Shown here: positions 32,173 to 42,519 of the stretch, piece by piece | Numbering within the stretch: the first letter of the stretch is position 1 | How the letters are laid out: each line of letters opens with the position of its first letter | Source: CAXXOK01 sp035353615 | Lineage (GTDB): Bacteria; Bacillota; Clostridia; Christensenellales; Aristaeellaceae | Assembly: GCA_035353615.1 (NCBI GenBank) | Contig: DAOPZY010000002.1 | Location: 1 to 64,000 of the forward strand | DNA: 64,000 nucleotides | Reading direction: 5' to 3' | Made by a program: the position numbers and the translations under genes | The notes under the pieces: model-generated | What the model saw: only the letters and a program-made list of their open reading frames with translations | The model's database searches: none | Told to the model about the DNA's origin: nothing

Positions 32173-34418
32173 TGCTTGATTGGCTTGCGGTTGGCAACGC
32201 GTGGCGCAACCTGTTCATCCTCAGCTGCGCGGTGCAGGCGCTGGCGCTGGGCACGCTGTTTTCGGCCCGCCGCCTGTGGGTTGGGGGCAACCGTTTGGGC
32301 GCGTTTCTGGCGGGGGTTTCGGTCACGCCGCTTGCGCAGTACCTGTGGATGCTTCTGCTGGCGCTGTTTTGGCCCTTTGCGCCCAAGGCGGTGTACATCA
32401 GCGCGCTGCCCGCGTTAGCCAGCGCTTACCTGCTGTGGATGATCCTGCGGCGGACGGGCCGGCTGCTTTCTCTGGCGCGCCGTTTTGGGGCGTGGCTCAG
32501 GCGGCTGTGCCATTTGGACAAGCCTGCGATCGCGTCCCTGTGCTTTGCGTTGGCGATGGCCATTCTGCTCGCGCCCATCTGCATCCGGTTTACCACCAGC
32601 ACCTCCGCCGCGCAGGCGGACGCGGGCGAGTATATGGGGTTAGGGCTGCGCTACTGTGAGGATCGGGATCTGGGAAACCTGCTGGATAAAAACGATCAGA
32701 CGGGGCATTTCCGGGGCAACTCCCACTTCCCGTCGATGGAACTGTACATGGCTTATGGGCTGATGCACACCGGGGACACGTACGGTTACCCCTATGACAA
32801 GCCCATGATGACGGGCCTTGGCCTGCTGACGCTGTACCTGCTGTGCGCGTTTATGGCGTTGCTGGTACAGGTTACGCGCGGCAACCGGCGTTGGATTCTG
32901 CTGGGGCTGCTGCTGTTTAACCTGGTGCCCAATTATGTGTATTCCATCGCGGTTGCGCCCAGGGATAATTGGCGATGCCTTGCGCTGGTGGTTGGCGCGG
33001 TTGGCCTGCTGGGGCTGAAGCCGGACGGCGGCCTCCGGAAGTATCTTGGAAAGCTGTATTTCATTACCCTGCTGTGTTTTACCGTCATGAGCACGCATGT
33101 GGTGTGCTTTGTGGTGTTGCCGTTTATGGTGATCGCCTGGGTGGTTCTCCGGTGGCTGGAGGCGTTAAACCGGCGCGACGGGCAGGCGGCGCGGACGCTG
33201 CTCCGATCCGCGGGGCTGGCGCTGGGCGGCGCGGCCGGGACACTGGTTGCCTATGCGGGCAACCTGTGGTGCTACTTCCAATGGGGCGAAATGAGCCCAT
33301 GGCGGCTGATGACCACCTTTACCAACGCGCCGTGGTACGCCCTGTACATGCAGGAGGAGTATAAGCTGGAGGAAACCACCACCCACCTGAATTTTTGGCA
33401 GGCCAAGTATGATATCGTGATGGCGTATGCCACGCCGGTCGGCATCTGGGGGTTGAGGCTGGCGCTGGTCGGCTTGCTTATGGCGCTTGCGGTGATTCTG
33501 ACACGGCGGCTCAAAGGCAGGGCGGCGACGCGCGCCCTGTTGGCCGCTGCGCCGCGCGCGGACGGGCCGGTGGCCGTGTGCCTGAAAGACGGCGCTGCGG
33601 CGCGTGAGCGCGCAGCGCGGGTAAGCGCGGTTTTGGGCGCTGCTCTGCTGACGCTGTTTACGCTTGCGCCGATGTCCGGCCTGTTGGATACGAGCCTGTA
33701 CAGCTTTTCCGGTTCGTTTTTAACCATGCAGCGCTACACGCTGCAATGGTATCTGTTTGCGGCGGCGGCCATTGTCGCAGTGTTGGCGGCGGCGGAAGGC
33801 GAGTGGCCGGCGCTGATGGGCTGGCTTAAACGCCGGGGCGGAAGGTTGGTGCCGGCGCTCCAAAAACGTCTGCCCACCATTGGCTCAGGGGTCAGACGCG
33901 CGCCTGCCCTGCTGTGCGCCTTGCTTTGCCTGCTGGCGTTTGTTACGGGCACGCAGGTGAGCGGCTACCACAACAGCATGTACCGGTACGGCAGCCCCAT
34001 GCTCAGCGATGAAAGCACCTTGCAGGACAACAGCTTCAAACAGCGCTACAACCTATTGCTGCAACTTGGCCCGCTGGTGCCGGACAGCCAGAAAATCCTC
34101 ATCACGCGCCCCGGCTATCAGTACGCGTTGCGCGCCAAAGGCTATGTGCTCACCAGCAACCCGATGGTTCCGCTGATGAACCTGCCGCTTGCCGAAGTGC
34201 CCGCCGCGCTGCAAGCCATGCACGTGGCCGCGCTGTGTACCGAGCCGGATTTCTGGGACGGCCGCTACTACGCCCTTTCCACCCTGAGCCAATACCTGAA
34301 CACTTTACCCGCCAATCAGGTGGTAGACGACGGGCACATGCGCGTGTATCTGCTGGATCAAAACCTCGTGGGGAAACTGACGGCGGATGCGCCGCCGGAA
34401 ACGGCGACCGCTCCGTAG
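32172..34418 (+). CDS. Large multispanning membrane protein, possible GT-C glycosyltransferase
   Basis: 748 residues with about 12 hydrophobic helices. After an early helix comes an outward loop with DAGEYMGLGLRYCEDRDLGN and GNSHFPSMELYMAYGL, comparable in position to the acidic loop of GT-C enzymes. I do not recognise a named family. The start overlaps the stop of the DUF354 gene by one base, so the two are coupled. It probably belongs to the same surface-glycan pathway as the genes at 26511, 28562 and 31114. Confidence 0.75.
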   Translation: MLDWLAVGNAWRNLFILSCAVQALALGTLFSARRLWVGGNRLGAFLAGVSVTPLAQYLWMLLLALFWPFAPKAVYISALPALASAYLLWMILRRTGRLLSLARRFGAWLRRLCHLDKPAIASLCFALAMAILLAPICIRFTTSTSAAQADAGEYMGLGLRYCEDRDLGNLLDKNDQTGHFRGNSHFPSMELYMAYGLMHTGDTYGYPYDKPMMTGLGLLTLYLLCAFMALLVQVTRGNRRWILLGLLLFNLVPNYVYSIAVAPRDNWRCLALVVGAVGLLGLKPDGGLRKYLGKLYFITLLCFTVMSTHVVCFVVLPFMVIAWVVLRWLEALNRRDGQAARTLLRSAGLALGGAAGTLVAYAGNLWCYFQWGEMSPWRLMTTFTNAPWYALYMQEEYKLEETTTHLNFWQAKYDIVMAYATPVGIWGLRLALVGLLMALAVILTRRLKGRAATRALLAAAPRADGPVAVCLKDGAAARERAARVSAVLGAALLTLFTLAPMSGLLDTSLYSFSGSFLTMQRYTLQWYLFAAAAIVAVLAAAEGEWPALMGWLKRRGGRLVPALQKRLPTIGSGVRRAPALLCALLCLLAFVTGTQVSGYHNSMYRYGSPMLSDESTLQDNSFKQRYNLLLQLGPLVPDSQKILITRPGYQYALRAKGYVLTSNPMVPLMNLPLAEVPAALQAMHVAALCTEPDFWDGRYYALSTLSQYLNTLPANQVVDDGHMRVYLLDQNLVGKLTADAPPETATAP

Positions 34419-34664
34419 GGGACATGCGTTCATGTTGAATGGGAAATGGTCAATCCTGAGAAAAGTCATCGCGATGTAGAAAAATACTGCCAACAACAAC
34501 ATTGCGCGCCCTGAAGGGCCGCCCGCCTGACGTTTAGCCCGCCTGATGGGTTTTTATTTCGCGTTGCGCGGCGGGCCGCCGAGCAGTTCGAATTTCGGAA
34601 CGGGCCGGACGCCCAGTTACAGTCTGCGCCGTGACAACAGGGCCGCGCCCGTCGCCTCGGACCC
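34419..34664. other. Intergenic region, no gene recognised
   Basis: About 245 bp between the membrane protein gene and the next promoter. No clear terminator and no open frame of note. Confidence 0.4.
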
Positions 34665-34693
34665 TTGCGCACGGTAAAAACGCATGGTATGAT
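34665..34693 (+). promoter_or_regulatory. Promoter of the zinc-ribbon membrane protein gene
   Basis: -35 TTGCGC (34665-34670), 17-bp spacer, -10 TATGAT (34688-34693). Confidence 0.55.
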
Positions 34694-34742
34694 AAGATTT
34701 ACCCATTGCCACGGTTAACCATAACCGGAAAGGAGAACGCCG

Positions 34743-35825
34743 ATGAACTGTCCGAACTGCGGAACTGTTTTACCGCAAGGCGCGCAAAGCTGTCCAGCTT
34801 GCGGAACCTTCCTTCCCGGCATGCAGAGCTTTCCGGATTATCCGCAGCCCATGGGAGGCTACCCGCAGGGCTTCGACCCCACGGCTTACGGGCAGGGCTA
34901 TGGCCAAAACCCATACGCTCAGGGCTATGGCGCGGGCGCGCAGGGAGGCGCTCAGGGCTATGGCACGGGCGCGCAGGGCTACGGGCAACCCGGCTATTCG
35001 CAGGGGTTTGACCCGACTGCCTACGGATACGGCCAATCCACGGGCTATGACGGCTACCCGCAGGGCTACCAGCCGGTCTATGGCCGATACAATGCCGGCG
35101 CAGGCGAGCACAGCCCATTTGTGAACGCGCTGGGCAACCTGCCGCGCGTGATGATCGGGCTTTTTCGGGAGCCGGGGGATACCCTGCTTGGCATGATGGA
35201 GCGCAACGATGTGTATACCGGCGGTGTGATTGCCGGGCTTTCGCTGCTGCTGACGTTTTTGGTAGCCATGATTGTGAACCGCAGCGTGGTTTCCGCTCTG
35301 TTTGCCGGCCTGTCTTCGCTTACGGGCACACAGCTGGCCGGCGACGCCGCCAGCATGAACCAGGGCATCAATTACATTGCGGGCAAAATGGGCGCGTCCA
35401 TCGGTGGCATTGCCGTGCTCTGTCAGGTTTTTGCCCTTGGCTTTCCGGCGGCGGTTGCGATGGTTTACCTGTGCGTGATTCGCAAGGTGCGGTTTTCCTT
35501 CCAGCTTTTGTCCAACTTTATGGCGCTGACCACGCTGCCGACCATTGCGGCATCCGTATTGTGCATGCTGACCAGCCTCATTTCGCCCTATCTCGGGTTT
35601 TTGATGGTGTTGGTGGGAGAGGTTGCCAGCTATGCCCTGATGTGCACGCTGGTGTTGCGTATCACCGGTTTGCCGGAGCCTCTGGCCGTGCCTACCAAAA
35701 TTGCGCTGATTTGCATTGCGGAAATTCTCAAGCTGATGATGATCCAGCTGGTGGGCGGCGCGCTGATGACCTCCGCCATGGGCACCGTCAGCAGCTTGAT
35801 TACCTCGATGGGTAGCCTGCTGTAG
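34743..35825 (+). CDS. Zinc-ribbon, Gly/Tyr/Gln-rich membrane protein (Yip1-like)
   Basis: 360 residues. A zinc ribbon comes first (CPNCG and CPACG within residues 3-21), then about 85 residues of GYGQ/AQGYG repeats, then a membrane domain with five or so helices from about 155 that resembles the Yip1/DUF1282 type. The start has AAGGAGAA upstream. Such proteins are common in Clostridia but their role is unknown. The low-complexity part recalls the cytoplasmic region of the genes at 6996 and 58366. Confidence 0.8.
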   Translation: MNCPNCGTVLPQGAQSCPACGTFLPGMQSFPDYPQPMGGYPQGFDPTAYGQGYGQNPYAQGYGAGAQGGAQGYGTGAQGYGQPGYSQGFDPTAYGYGQSTGYDGYPQGYQPVYGRYNAGAGEHSPFVNALGNLPRVMIGLFREPGDTLLGMMERNDVYTGGVIAGLSLLLTFLVAMIVNRSVVSALFAGLSSLTGTQLAGDAASMNQGINYIAGKMGASIGGIAVLCQVFALGFPAAVAMVYLCVIRKVRFSFQLLSNFMALTTLPTIAASVLCMLTSLISPYLGFLMVLVGEVASYALMCTLVLRITGLPEPLAVPTKIALICIAEILKLMMIQLVGGALMTSAMGTVSSLITSMGSLL

Positions 35826-36007
35826 CGCGGGGCGTGGACGCGGGTGAAAGAACATGCTCCCGAAGGGTCACGTCCGTCATTTTGCCCATATTCATATGAG
35901 CCAGAGTGCCAGGCGGCAGTCGCTGAATACGGTTACCAGGCGCCTCAAGCCGACTTGCTCAGGTTGACGGTGGGAATGAAGGCGTCGGTTTGCGCGTGCC
36001 TTTTCAC

Positions 36008-36057
36008 AAAAATCCTCTGCGCCTGGCGGAGTTTCCGTCTGGCGCAGAGGATTTTTT
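36008..36057. terminator. Bidirectional terminator
   Basis: Perfect arms AAAATCCTCTGCGCC and GGCGCAGAGGATTTT with A and T runs at both ends, between two convergent genes. Confidence 0.9.
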
Positions 36058-36062
36058 GATCT

Positions 36063-37547
36063 TTACGCGTCGGAGCGTGAGAACGCGTTTTTCATGTGGT
36101 TGCTTTGCTCGTTCAGCACCTTGAAAAGCGTTTCGGCGGCCTCCTGCCTTACCATATCCGCCACGGCCTGATTGGCTTCTTCCCGCAGCTCTGCCTGCTT
36201 CGCCTCACCGGACTCCTGCGACAGCAGCGCATCGTAACGGCCGATCAGTTCATGCCCCTTGGCGTGCACAGAAAACTGATAACGTTCGATGTGGGAAACG
36301 GACTTGCTGTACGCGGCGTCCGCCAGCGCGGCAATCAGGCGGCTGACCCAGTAAAAGCTATCGGTGTTGACGGTTTGCGTCGTCTGGGATAGATAGGCAG
36401 GCGTTGCGGACACGTTGGCGTAGAAGGGAACCATCGCGTTAAACGCGTTGGAGGCAAAGGCGAGCCACTCCACCGCGCAAAACGCTTCCGCCACCTGCGG
36501 GCGGAGCTGCAACAGCGCCATAAAATCGTTGCGGTTGATGCCGATGGCACGGTAGGAGCCGCGCAGCAACGGATCGGCGTGCGAATCGTACGGATCGAAC
36601 GGCGTGCCCTGATAGTGGGCGGAAAGCGCGTATTTCACATCCTCGGGCGTAATCTTTTTCTCCGGAACCATGCACCAGGGCAAATCATCCGAACGGGGGG
36701 TGTATGCCGCCGCGGGGCCGTCCCACACCTTGGTGCGGGGGTTGAAATACCGCAGTATGAACCACGCGCGCGGCGTGTTGTACACATGATCCGAATCCTC
36801 ATGGCTGCCAAAGGCATCGCGCGGGTTCAGCCCGTCGCCCAGCGACAGGTTAAGATGATTGCGTTCGATGAATGCCCGCAGATCTTTCGAGCATAGATAT
36901 TCCTTCTGCTCGCCGAAGGCATCCGCAAGGTCGAACCGGTCCAGCCCTAACTGGTTGGGCATCACGACGTAGCAATCGTCCGGGACGCGCCGGGCAATCC
37001 AATGGTGGCCCCCGATGGTTTCCAGCCACCAGATTTCGTCCCGATCCTGAAAGGCAATGCCGTTCATTTCATAGGTGCCGTAGGTTTCCAGCAGATGGCC
37101 CAGCCGCAGCACGCCCTCGCGCGCGCTGCAAATGTAGGGCAGCACAAGGCAAACAATATCTTCCTCGCCAATGCCGCCGACGGTTTCGGGATGATCCCCC
37201 AGCGCCGGCTGATAGTTCACCAGCGGATCGGCGCCCAGCACGCGAGGATTGGAGGTAATGGTTTCCGTGGCCGTCATGCCCACGTTGGCCCCGTTCACGC
37301 CGCTGGCAGCCCAAATGCCTTTACCCGCTACGGCGTTTGGTACGGCGGTATACCGCATGGCGTTGGCCGGCAGCGGAATCTGCACATGGGACAGTACGGA
37401 TTGATACGTTTCCGGCTGTTGCCGGGCCGGTATCACCTGAAATTTTTTCGGGGTAAAGTTACCGGAGCCTGAATCATCATTTCGGGCGATCATTGTTGAA
37501 CCATCGTAAGTTGCTTTTTTCCCAACCAGAATTGTTGTACAAGCCAT
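36063..37547 (-). CDS. C69 family dipeptidase
   Basis: 494 residues beginning MACTTILVGKKATYDGSTMI, where Cys3 is the expected N-terminal nucleophile after removal of the first residues, followed by ARNDDSG as in PepD/PepDA enzymes. Family length is about 470-500. It hydrolyses dipeptides with broad specificity in the cytoplasm. The start at 37547 has GAGG 7 nt ahead; an upstream in-frame GTG is not favoured. Single-gene unit with its own promoter. Confidence 0.93.
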   Translation of the reverse strand: MACTTILVGKKATYDGSTMIARNDDSGSGNFTPKKFQVIPARQQPETYQSVLSHVQIPLPANAMRYTAVPNAVAGKGIWAASGVNGANVGMTATETITSNPRVLGADPLVNYQPALGDHPETVGGIGEEDIVCLVLPYICSAREGVLRLGHLLETYGTYEMNGIAFQDRDEIWWLETIGGHHWIARRVPDDCYVVMPNQLGLDRFDLADAFGEQKEYLCSKDLRAFIERNHLNLSLGDGLNPRDAFGSHEDSDHVYNTPRAWFILRYFNPRTKVWDGPAAAYTPRSDDLPWCMVPEKKITPEDVKYALSAHYQGTPFDPYDSHADPLLRGSYRAIGINRNDFMALLQLRPQVAEAFCAVEWLAFASNAFNAMVPFYANVSATPAYLSQTTQTVNTDSFYWVSRLIAALADAAYSKSVSHIERYQFSVHAKGHELIGRYDALLSQESGEAKQAELREEANQAVADMVRQEAAETLFKVLNEQSNHMKNAFSRSDA

Positions 37548-37631
37548 AAGCACGCCTCACAGTACGTCTATTGCCGTTCGCCCGGGTCACGGAGCGCCGC
37601 GTGCGCTAACGGCCCGGGGTCTTCCGTTGGT

Positions 37632-37660
37632 ATTGTATCGCTTGTGAGGCGCAGCGTCAA
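37632..37660 (-). promoter_or_regulatory. Promoter of the C69 dipeptidase gene
   Basis: Minus strand -35 TTGACG (37655-37660), 17-bp spacer, -10 TACAAT (37632-37637). Confidence 0.75.
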
Positions 37661-37997
37661 TCCGGGGTTCCGGGTCGCCGGGGGTTGGCTGGGGTGGATG
37701 GCGGAGGATGGGCCGCCTGCCGTGAGCGATTCAGTGAAGGATACGCAGGTCGGCGCGTGGCATCGCTGAGGGAAAAGATCATTGGAGTGAGCTGAATATC
37801 GTGAAAGCCAGCGCCTTTTGACGCTGGCCAGTACGCTGAGTATTTAGTTCCACATTTTTTCGCTGCTTTCGCACTCGTATGCCGCTCGCTGCTGACCATG
37901 GCCTCAGCATTTGATAAAGAACCTAAAACAGGCCCGCAACCGGCCGTAAAACACAGCGCGCGCCGGCGCCTGCCACGGGCAGTCAAATATGCGGTAT
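37661..37997. other. Intergenic region, no gene recognised
   Basis: A minus-strand open frame at 37657-38028 overlaps the tRNA terminator and has no ribosome site. No support for a gene. Confidence 0.4.
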
Positions 37998-38030
37998 AAA
38001 AAAAGCCTGTGAAACGACTGTTACACAAGC
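37998..38030 (-). terminator. Terminator of the tRNA pair
   Basis: Minus strand GCTTGTG, 12-nt loop, CACAAGC-type pairing (CACAGGC) and seven T. Confidence 0.85.
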
Positions 38031-38039
38031 ATTTGCGTA

Positions 38040-38114
38040 TGGTAGCTCCAAGGGGAATCGAACCCCTGACTTCGCCTTGAGAGGGCGACGTCTTAACCGC
38101 TTGACCATGGAGCC
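38040..38114 (-). tRNA. tRNA-Glu (anticodon CTC)
   Basis: Acceptor GGCTCCA/TGGAGCT, anticodon stem TCGCC/GGCGA with loop CTCTCAA (anticodon CTC), T-arm AGGGG TTCGATT CCCCT, encoded CCA. Second gene of the tRNA pair. Confidence 0.95.
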
Positions 38115-38118
38115 AGGA

Positions 38119-38192
38119 TGGCTGGGGAACTAGGATTCGAACCTAGACAATACGAGTCAGAGTCGTAGGTGCTACCGTTACACAATTCCCCA
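38119..38192 (-). tRNA. tRNA-Gln (anticodon CTG)
   Basis: Acceptor TGGGGAA/TTCCCCA, anticodon stem TACGA/TCGTA with loop CTCTGAC (anticodon CTG), T-arm CTAGG TTCGAAT CCTAG, encoded CCA. Four bases upstream of tRNA-Glu. Confidence 0.95.
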
Positions 38193-38212
38193 TCGCGTTA
38201 GCTGCATCGACA

Positions 38213-38241
38213 ATTATACGCAACGGCAAGGGTCCTGTCAA
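38213..38241 (-). promoter_or_regulatory. Consensus promoter of the tRNA pair
   Basis: Minus strand -35 TTGACA (38236-38241), 17-bp spacer, -10 TATAAT (38213-38218), a perfect match. Confidence 0.9.
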
Positions 38242-38315
38242 GCGTTTTTTTCTACAAAATAGGTTGGTTTCCGGCGCGCGCATCCTCTGAAAATTGCAAA
38301 AACACGGTTTGCATC

Positions 38316-38344
38316 TTGCGCCTTTTCATTTCCTATGCTATACT
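38316..38344 (+). promoter_or_regulatory. Promoter of rpsB-tsf
   Basis: -35 TTGCGC (38316-38321), 17-bp spacer, -10 TATACT (38339-38344). The leader to rpsB is about 105 nt. Confidence 0.6.
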
Positions 38345-38454
38345 TTTATGCGATTACGCACCTTTGTTGACCGCGCGCTTGTGCTGCGGCGTTATGCCGC
38401 GGCGTCCGCTCCGGGTTGACGCAAAGGGTGGATAAAACAAGGAGGAAACCATCC

Positions 38455-39198
<744 letters not shown>

Positions 39199-39304
39199 CC
39201 GTAAGGCTTTTAGCGGGCGGCGTGCCAAACGCGCCGCTCGTTCTTGCGATTTAACCGGCGGCTATGCCCGCCACTGACGTGAATTAGGTAAGGAGAGAGT
39301 TTCC

Positions 39305-40240
39305 ATGGCTGAGGTTACCTCCCAGATGGTCAAAGAACTGCGCGAAATGACGCAGGCCGGTATGATGGATTGTAAAAAGGCGCTGATCGAAGCCGCCGGC
39401 GAAATGGAAAAGGCGATCGAATGGCTCCGTGAAAAGGGCTTGGCCGCCGCCGCCAAAAAGGCCGGCCGCATTGCCGCCGAAGGCATGGTGAACGGCTACG
39501 TGACCCCGGACGCTAAAGTTGGCGTGATTGTGGAAGTCAACTGCGAAACCGACTTTGTGGCCAACACCGACAATTTTAAAGATTTTTGCAACAAGATCGC
39601 CCACCACATCGCCAAGGCGAACCCCGCCGACGTGGACACCCTGATGGCGCAGCCGTTTACGGACGATCCCAGCAAGACGATCACCGACCTGGTGAGCGAC
39701 GCGACCGTCGCCATCGGCGAGAAAATCAGCGTGCGCCGTTTCGCGCGCTATGAAGCCAAGGCTGGCGTTGTGGAAACCTACATCCACATGGGCGGCAAGA
39801 TCGGCGTGCTGATTGAAGTGGACAACGACAAGCCCGAAACCTTTGGCAACGAGCTTTTCAAGGCTTATTACCATGATTTGGCCCTGCAGATCGCGGCGGC
39901 GCGGCCTGCCTATGTGCTCAAGAACGAAGTGCCGACCGACACGCTGGATAAGGAAAAGGAAATCCTTCGCGCTCAGGCGCTTAATGAAGGCAAGCCCGAA
40001 AAGATCATCGACAAGATGGTCGAGGGCCGCATCGAGAAGTACTACAAGGAAGTTTGCCTGATCGACCAGCCCTTCGTGAAGGACCCCGAAAAGTCCATCA
40101 CGCAGTACACCAACGAAGTGGCCAAGGCGATCGGCGCGACCATCACCCCTGTGCGTTTCGCCCGGTTCGAGCGCGGCGAGGGCATTGAAAAGCGGCAGGA
40201 GAACCTTGCCGAAGAAATCGCCCAGATGGCGAAAAAGTAA
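39305..40240 (+). CDS. tsf: Elongation factor Ts
   Basis: 311 residues with the N-terminal UBA-like part and EF-Tu contact motif (REMTQAGMMDCKKAL), then KAGRIAAEGMVNGYV and CETDFVANTDNFK. It exchanges GDP for GTP on EF-Tu. Slightly longer than many bacterial forms (about 285-300). AGGAGAGAG precedes the ATG, and a terminator follows. Confidence 0.98.
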   Translation: MAEVTSQMVKELREMTQAGMMDCKKALIEAAGEMEKAIEWLREKGLAAAAKKAGRIAAEGMVNGYVTPDAKVGVIVEVNCETDFVANTDNFKDFCNKIAHHIAKANPADVDTLMAQPFTDDPSKTITDLVSDATVAIGEKISVRRFARYEAKAGVVETYIHMGGKIGVLIEVDNDKPETFGNELFKAYYHDLALQIAAARPAYVLKNEVPTDTLDKEKEILRAQALNEGKPEKIIDKMVEGRIEKYYKEVCLIDQPFVKDPEKSITQYTNEVAKAIGATITPVRFARFERGEGIEKRQENLAEEIAQMAKK

Positions 40241-40268
40241 TTTTTTGCACAAATGATGTAATCCATCC

Positions 40269-40301
40269 AAAACCGACGGTTGAACAGACCGTCGGTTTTT
40301 T
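40269..40301 (+). terminator. Terminator of rpsB-tsf
   Basis: AAAACCGACGGT and ACCGTCGGTTTTTT arms with a 7-nt loop. Confidence 0.95.
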
Positions 40302-40456
40302 GCGTGCGTAGCCATTGCGCAGAATCCCCGTTTGGCCACCCGGCTACGGCGGTTCCCTTTTACGCCGCGTAGCGCTGCCCGGGGCGCCCCGCCGGCCCAA
40401 TCCGGCTACCAGCGCAAAGGGTCGGGCCGGCCAGCTGCTGTTTTTCGCGCGCCACC

Positions 40457-40485
40457 TTTACGCAATGGCCGACCTGTGCTATGAT
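40457..40485 (+). promoter_or_regulatory. Promoter of the HD-domain gene
   Basis: -35 TTTACG (40457-40462), 17-bp spacer, -10 TATGAT (40480-40485). Confidence 0.6.
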
Positions 40486-40522
40486 CGGGAAGATTTGAAA
40501 CCTAAGATGGGAGGGTGCCACG

Positions 40523-41113
40523 ATGAACAATCCATTCACGAGGGAGCAGGCCCTCGCGCTGCTCTCCGCCTATAACAGGGAACCGTTCCACATCCGGCAC
40601 GCGCTTACGGTGGAGGGCGTGATGCGCTGGTTCGCTCAGGATCTGGGCTATGGCGACGACGCGGATTTTTGGGCCAATGTCGGGCTGTTGCATGACATTG
40701 ATTTTGAGCTGTATCCCGAGGAGCATTGTCAGAAAGCTCCAGAGCTGCTCCGCGAGGGCGGCGCGAATGAGGAATTGATTCACGCGGTGTGCTCCCACGG
40801 TTATGGGCTGTGCTGCAATGTTCAGCCGGATCACGAGATGGAAAAGGTGCTTTTCGCAACCGACGAGCTGACCGGGTTGATTGGCGCGGCCGCGCTGATG
40901 CGCCCTTCCAAAAGCGTGATGGACATGGAAACCTCCAGCATAAAGAAGAAGTTCAAGGATAAGGCGTTTGCCGCCGGGTGTTCCCGCGATGTTATCCGTA
41001 CAGGCGCGGAGGCATTGGGGTGGGATTTGAATGATCTGTTTGAAAAGACGATTCTTGCGATGCGGGCCTGCGAAGCGGATGTGAACGCCGCGATGGAAAA
41101 TGTGAAGCCCTAA
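40523..41113 (+). CDS. HD-domain protein, probable metal-dependent hydrolase
   Basis: 196 residues with FHIRHALTVE (H23, H26), LLHDIDFE (H57, D58, D60) and a later HAVCSHGYG. These fit a compact HD fold that binds one or two metals. Many such proteins are nucleotide or hydrolase enzymes of unknown substrate. GGGAGGG precedes the ATG. The gene ends 20 bp before repeat array A, with no other terminator. Confidence 0.85.
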   Translation: MNNPFTREQALALLSAYNREPFHIRHALTVEGVMRWFAQDLGYGDDADFWANVGLLHDIDFELYPEEHCQKAPELLREGGANEELIHAVCSHGYGLCCNVQPDHEMEKVLFATDELTGLIGAAALMRPSKSVMDMETSSIKKKFKDKAFAAGCSRDVIRTGAEALGWDLNDLFEKTILAMRACEADVNAAMENVKP

Positions 41114-41131
41114 CTTTATGAGGGGAAATCA

Positions 41132-41705
41132 TCCCCCGCCGCAGCGGAACCGGGTCAAGGGCGAAGCCTTTGTCAGGGTGCAGGGGTGAAACCCCTGCCG
41201 GGGTGCGGGGCGGAACCCCGCGCCTCCCACCGCAGCGAAAAACCATCAAGCGAGCGAACAGCCCGAAGGGCTATGAGGCGAGCGGTGGAAACGCAATGCC
41301 GATGTAAGCATACATCCCATCCCCCCCGCCGCAGCGGAACCGGGTCAAGGGCGAAGCCTTTGTCAGGGTGCAGGGGTGAAACCCCTGCCGGGGTGCGGGG
41401 CGGAACCCCGCGCCTCCCACCGCAGCGAAAAACCATCAAGCGAGCGAACAGCCCGAAGGGCTATGAGGCGAGCGGTGGAAACGCAATGCCGATGTAAGCA
41501 TACATCCCATCCCCCCCGCCGCAGCGGAACCGGGTCAAGGGCGAAGCCTTTGTCAGGGTGCAGGGGTGAAACCCCTGCCGGGGTGCGGGGCGGAACCCCG
41601 CGCCTCCCGCCGCAACGCAAAGCCATTAAGCGAGCGAACAGCCCGAAGGGCTATGAGGCGAGCGGTGGAAACGCATTGCCGATATCCTTTCCCATTTGAC
41701 CCGTC
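41132..41705. repeat. Triple tandem array of 190-bp repeat (family A), inverted
   Basis: Units at 41141, 41331 and 41521, each 190 bp, almost identical. They match the array at 40-690 in the opposite direction: complement of GCTCGCCTCATAGCCC, of AGGGGT/ACCCCT and AAGGGC/GCCCTT hairpins, and CCCCCGCCGCAGCG facing the HD gene. The open frames in it are repeat by-products. Confidence 0.95.
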
Positions 41706-41749
41706 CATCCCCCGCCGCAGCCGCGAAACCTTCCCAATACGCCGCATAA

Positions 41750-41800
41750 CGAAAAGCGCCCCCCGACCGCGTTCGCACACAGTCGGGGGGCCTTTTCGTA
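41750..41800 (-). terminator. Terminator of the Ohr gene
   Basis: On the minus strand AAAAGG and seven C/G pairs (CCCCCCGAC/GTCGGGGGG) form a strong hairpin ending in CTTTTC. Confidence 0.8.
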
Positions 41801-41833
41801 AATAGCGGCCTGCTTTCGCTGGGGGTAAACCGC

Positions 41834-42256
41834 TTACTTCACTTTCGCCGTCAGCGTTACTTCAATATTGCCGCGCGTCGCGTTGGAGTAGGGGCACACC
41901 AGATGGGCTTCGGCCATCAGCGCATCGGCCGTGGCCTGATCCACGCCGGTAAACACGCCTTCCAAATCCACCGCGAGCGCAAAGCCGCCAGCGTCGTTGC
42001 GGCCAATACCTACGTTGGCATGCACTTCGGGAGGCTCCATCTTCAGGCGTTTGACCTTGTACACATGTTGCAGAGCACTGCCAAAGCAGGCGGAATATCC
42101 GGCCGCAAAAAGCTGTTCGGGGTTGAAGCCCACCGCTTTGGTGCCCGCCAGCTCGGCAGGCAGGGCCATTTCAAACTGGATGGGACTGTTTTCCACGGTC
42201 ACCTGACCGTCGCGTCCACCTTTGGATACCGCTTTTGCCCGATAGAGTATTTTCAT
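41834..42256 (-). CDS. ohr: Ohr/OsmC family organic hydroperoxide reductase
   Basis: 140 residues with both redox cysteines in their Ohr positions: C57 in AAGYSACFGSAL and C121 in HLVCPYSNATRGNI. Ohr reduces organic and fatty acid hydroperoxides with lipoyl or other dithiols as partner. The start at 42256 follows AAGGAGA; upstream open frame is non-coding. Single gene unit with a strong terminator. No OhrR gene is in the window. Confidence 0.93.
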   Translation of the reverse strand: MKILYRAKAVSKGGRDGQVTVENSPIQFEMALPAELAGTKAVGFNPEQLFAAGYSACFGSALQHVYKVKRLKMEPPEVHANVGIGRNDAGGFALAVDLEGVFTGVDQATADALMAEAHLVCPYSNATRGNIEVTLTAKVK

Positions 42257-42477
42257 AGGATGATCTCCTTTGTCCTGTTGAGGGTCGGGGTGTTTGAAAC
42301 CCTGTAGTCTGTATATCCACGTCCCCGGGATGCTAAACATCAATTTGAACCCCCATGCGGCCATGGACCATGGAGTTTTCCGGCTTCCCAAATCCAATGG
42401 CAACGCGCAAAGCCTTGCGGCTTGGGCCTTTGGACGTTGTTCACAAACTATTTACAATCCTGCCCCCTAAGCTTTGT

Positions 42478-42483
42478 TATAAT
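42478..42483 (+). promoter_or_regulatory. Probable -10 of the Gld-type exporter operon
   Basis: TATAAT 37 nt before the ATPase gene. The -35 is not clear at 16-18 bp. Confidence 0.45.
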
Positions 42484-42519
42484 AAGGCACAGTCCAATAT
42501 CGGAAGGGGGAGCGTGCGC

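Noticed and set aside
37657..38028. 123-residue minus-strand open frame
   Set aside because: Overlaps the tRNA terminator, has no ribosome site and no recognisable content.
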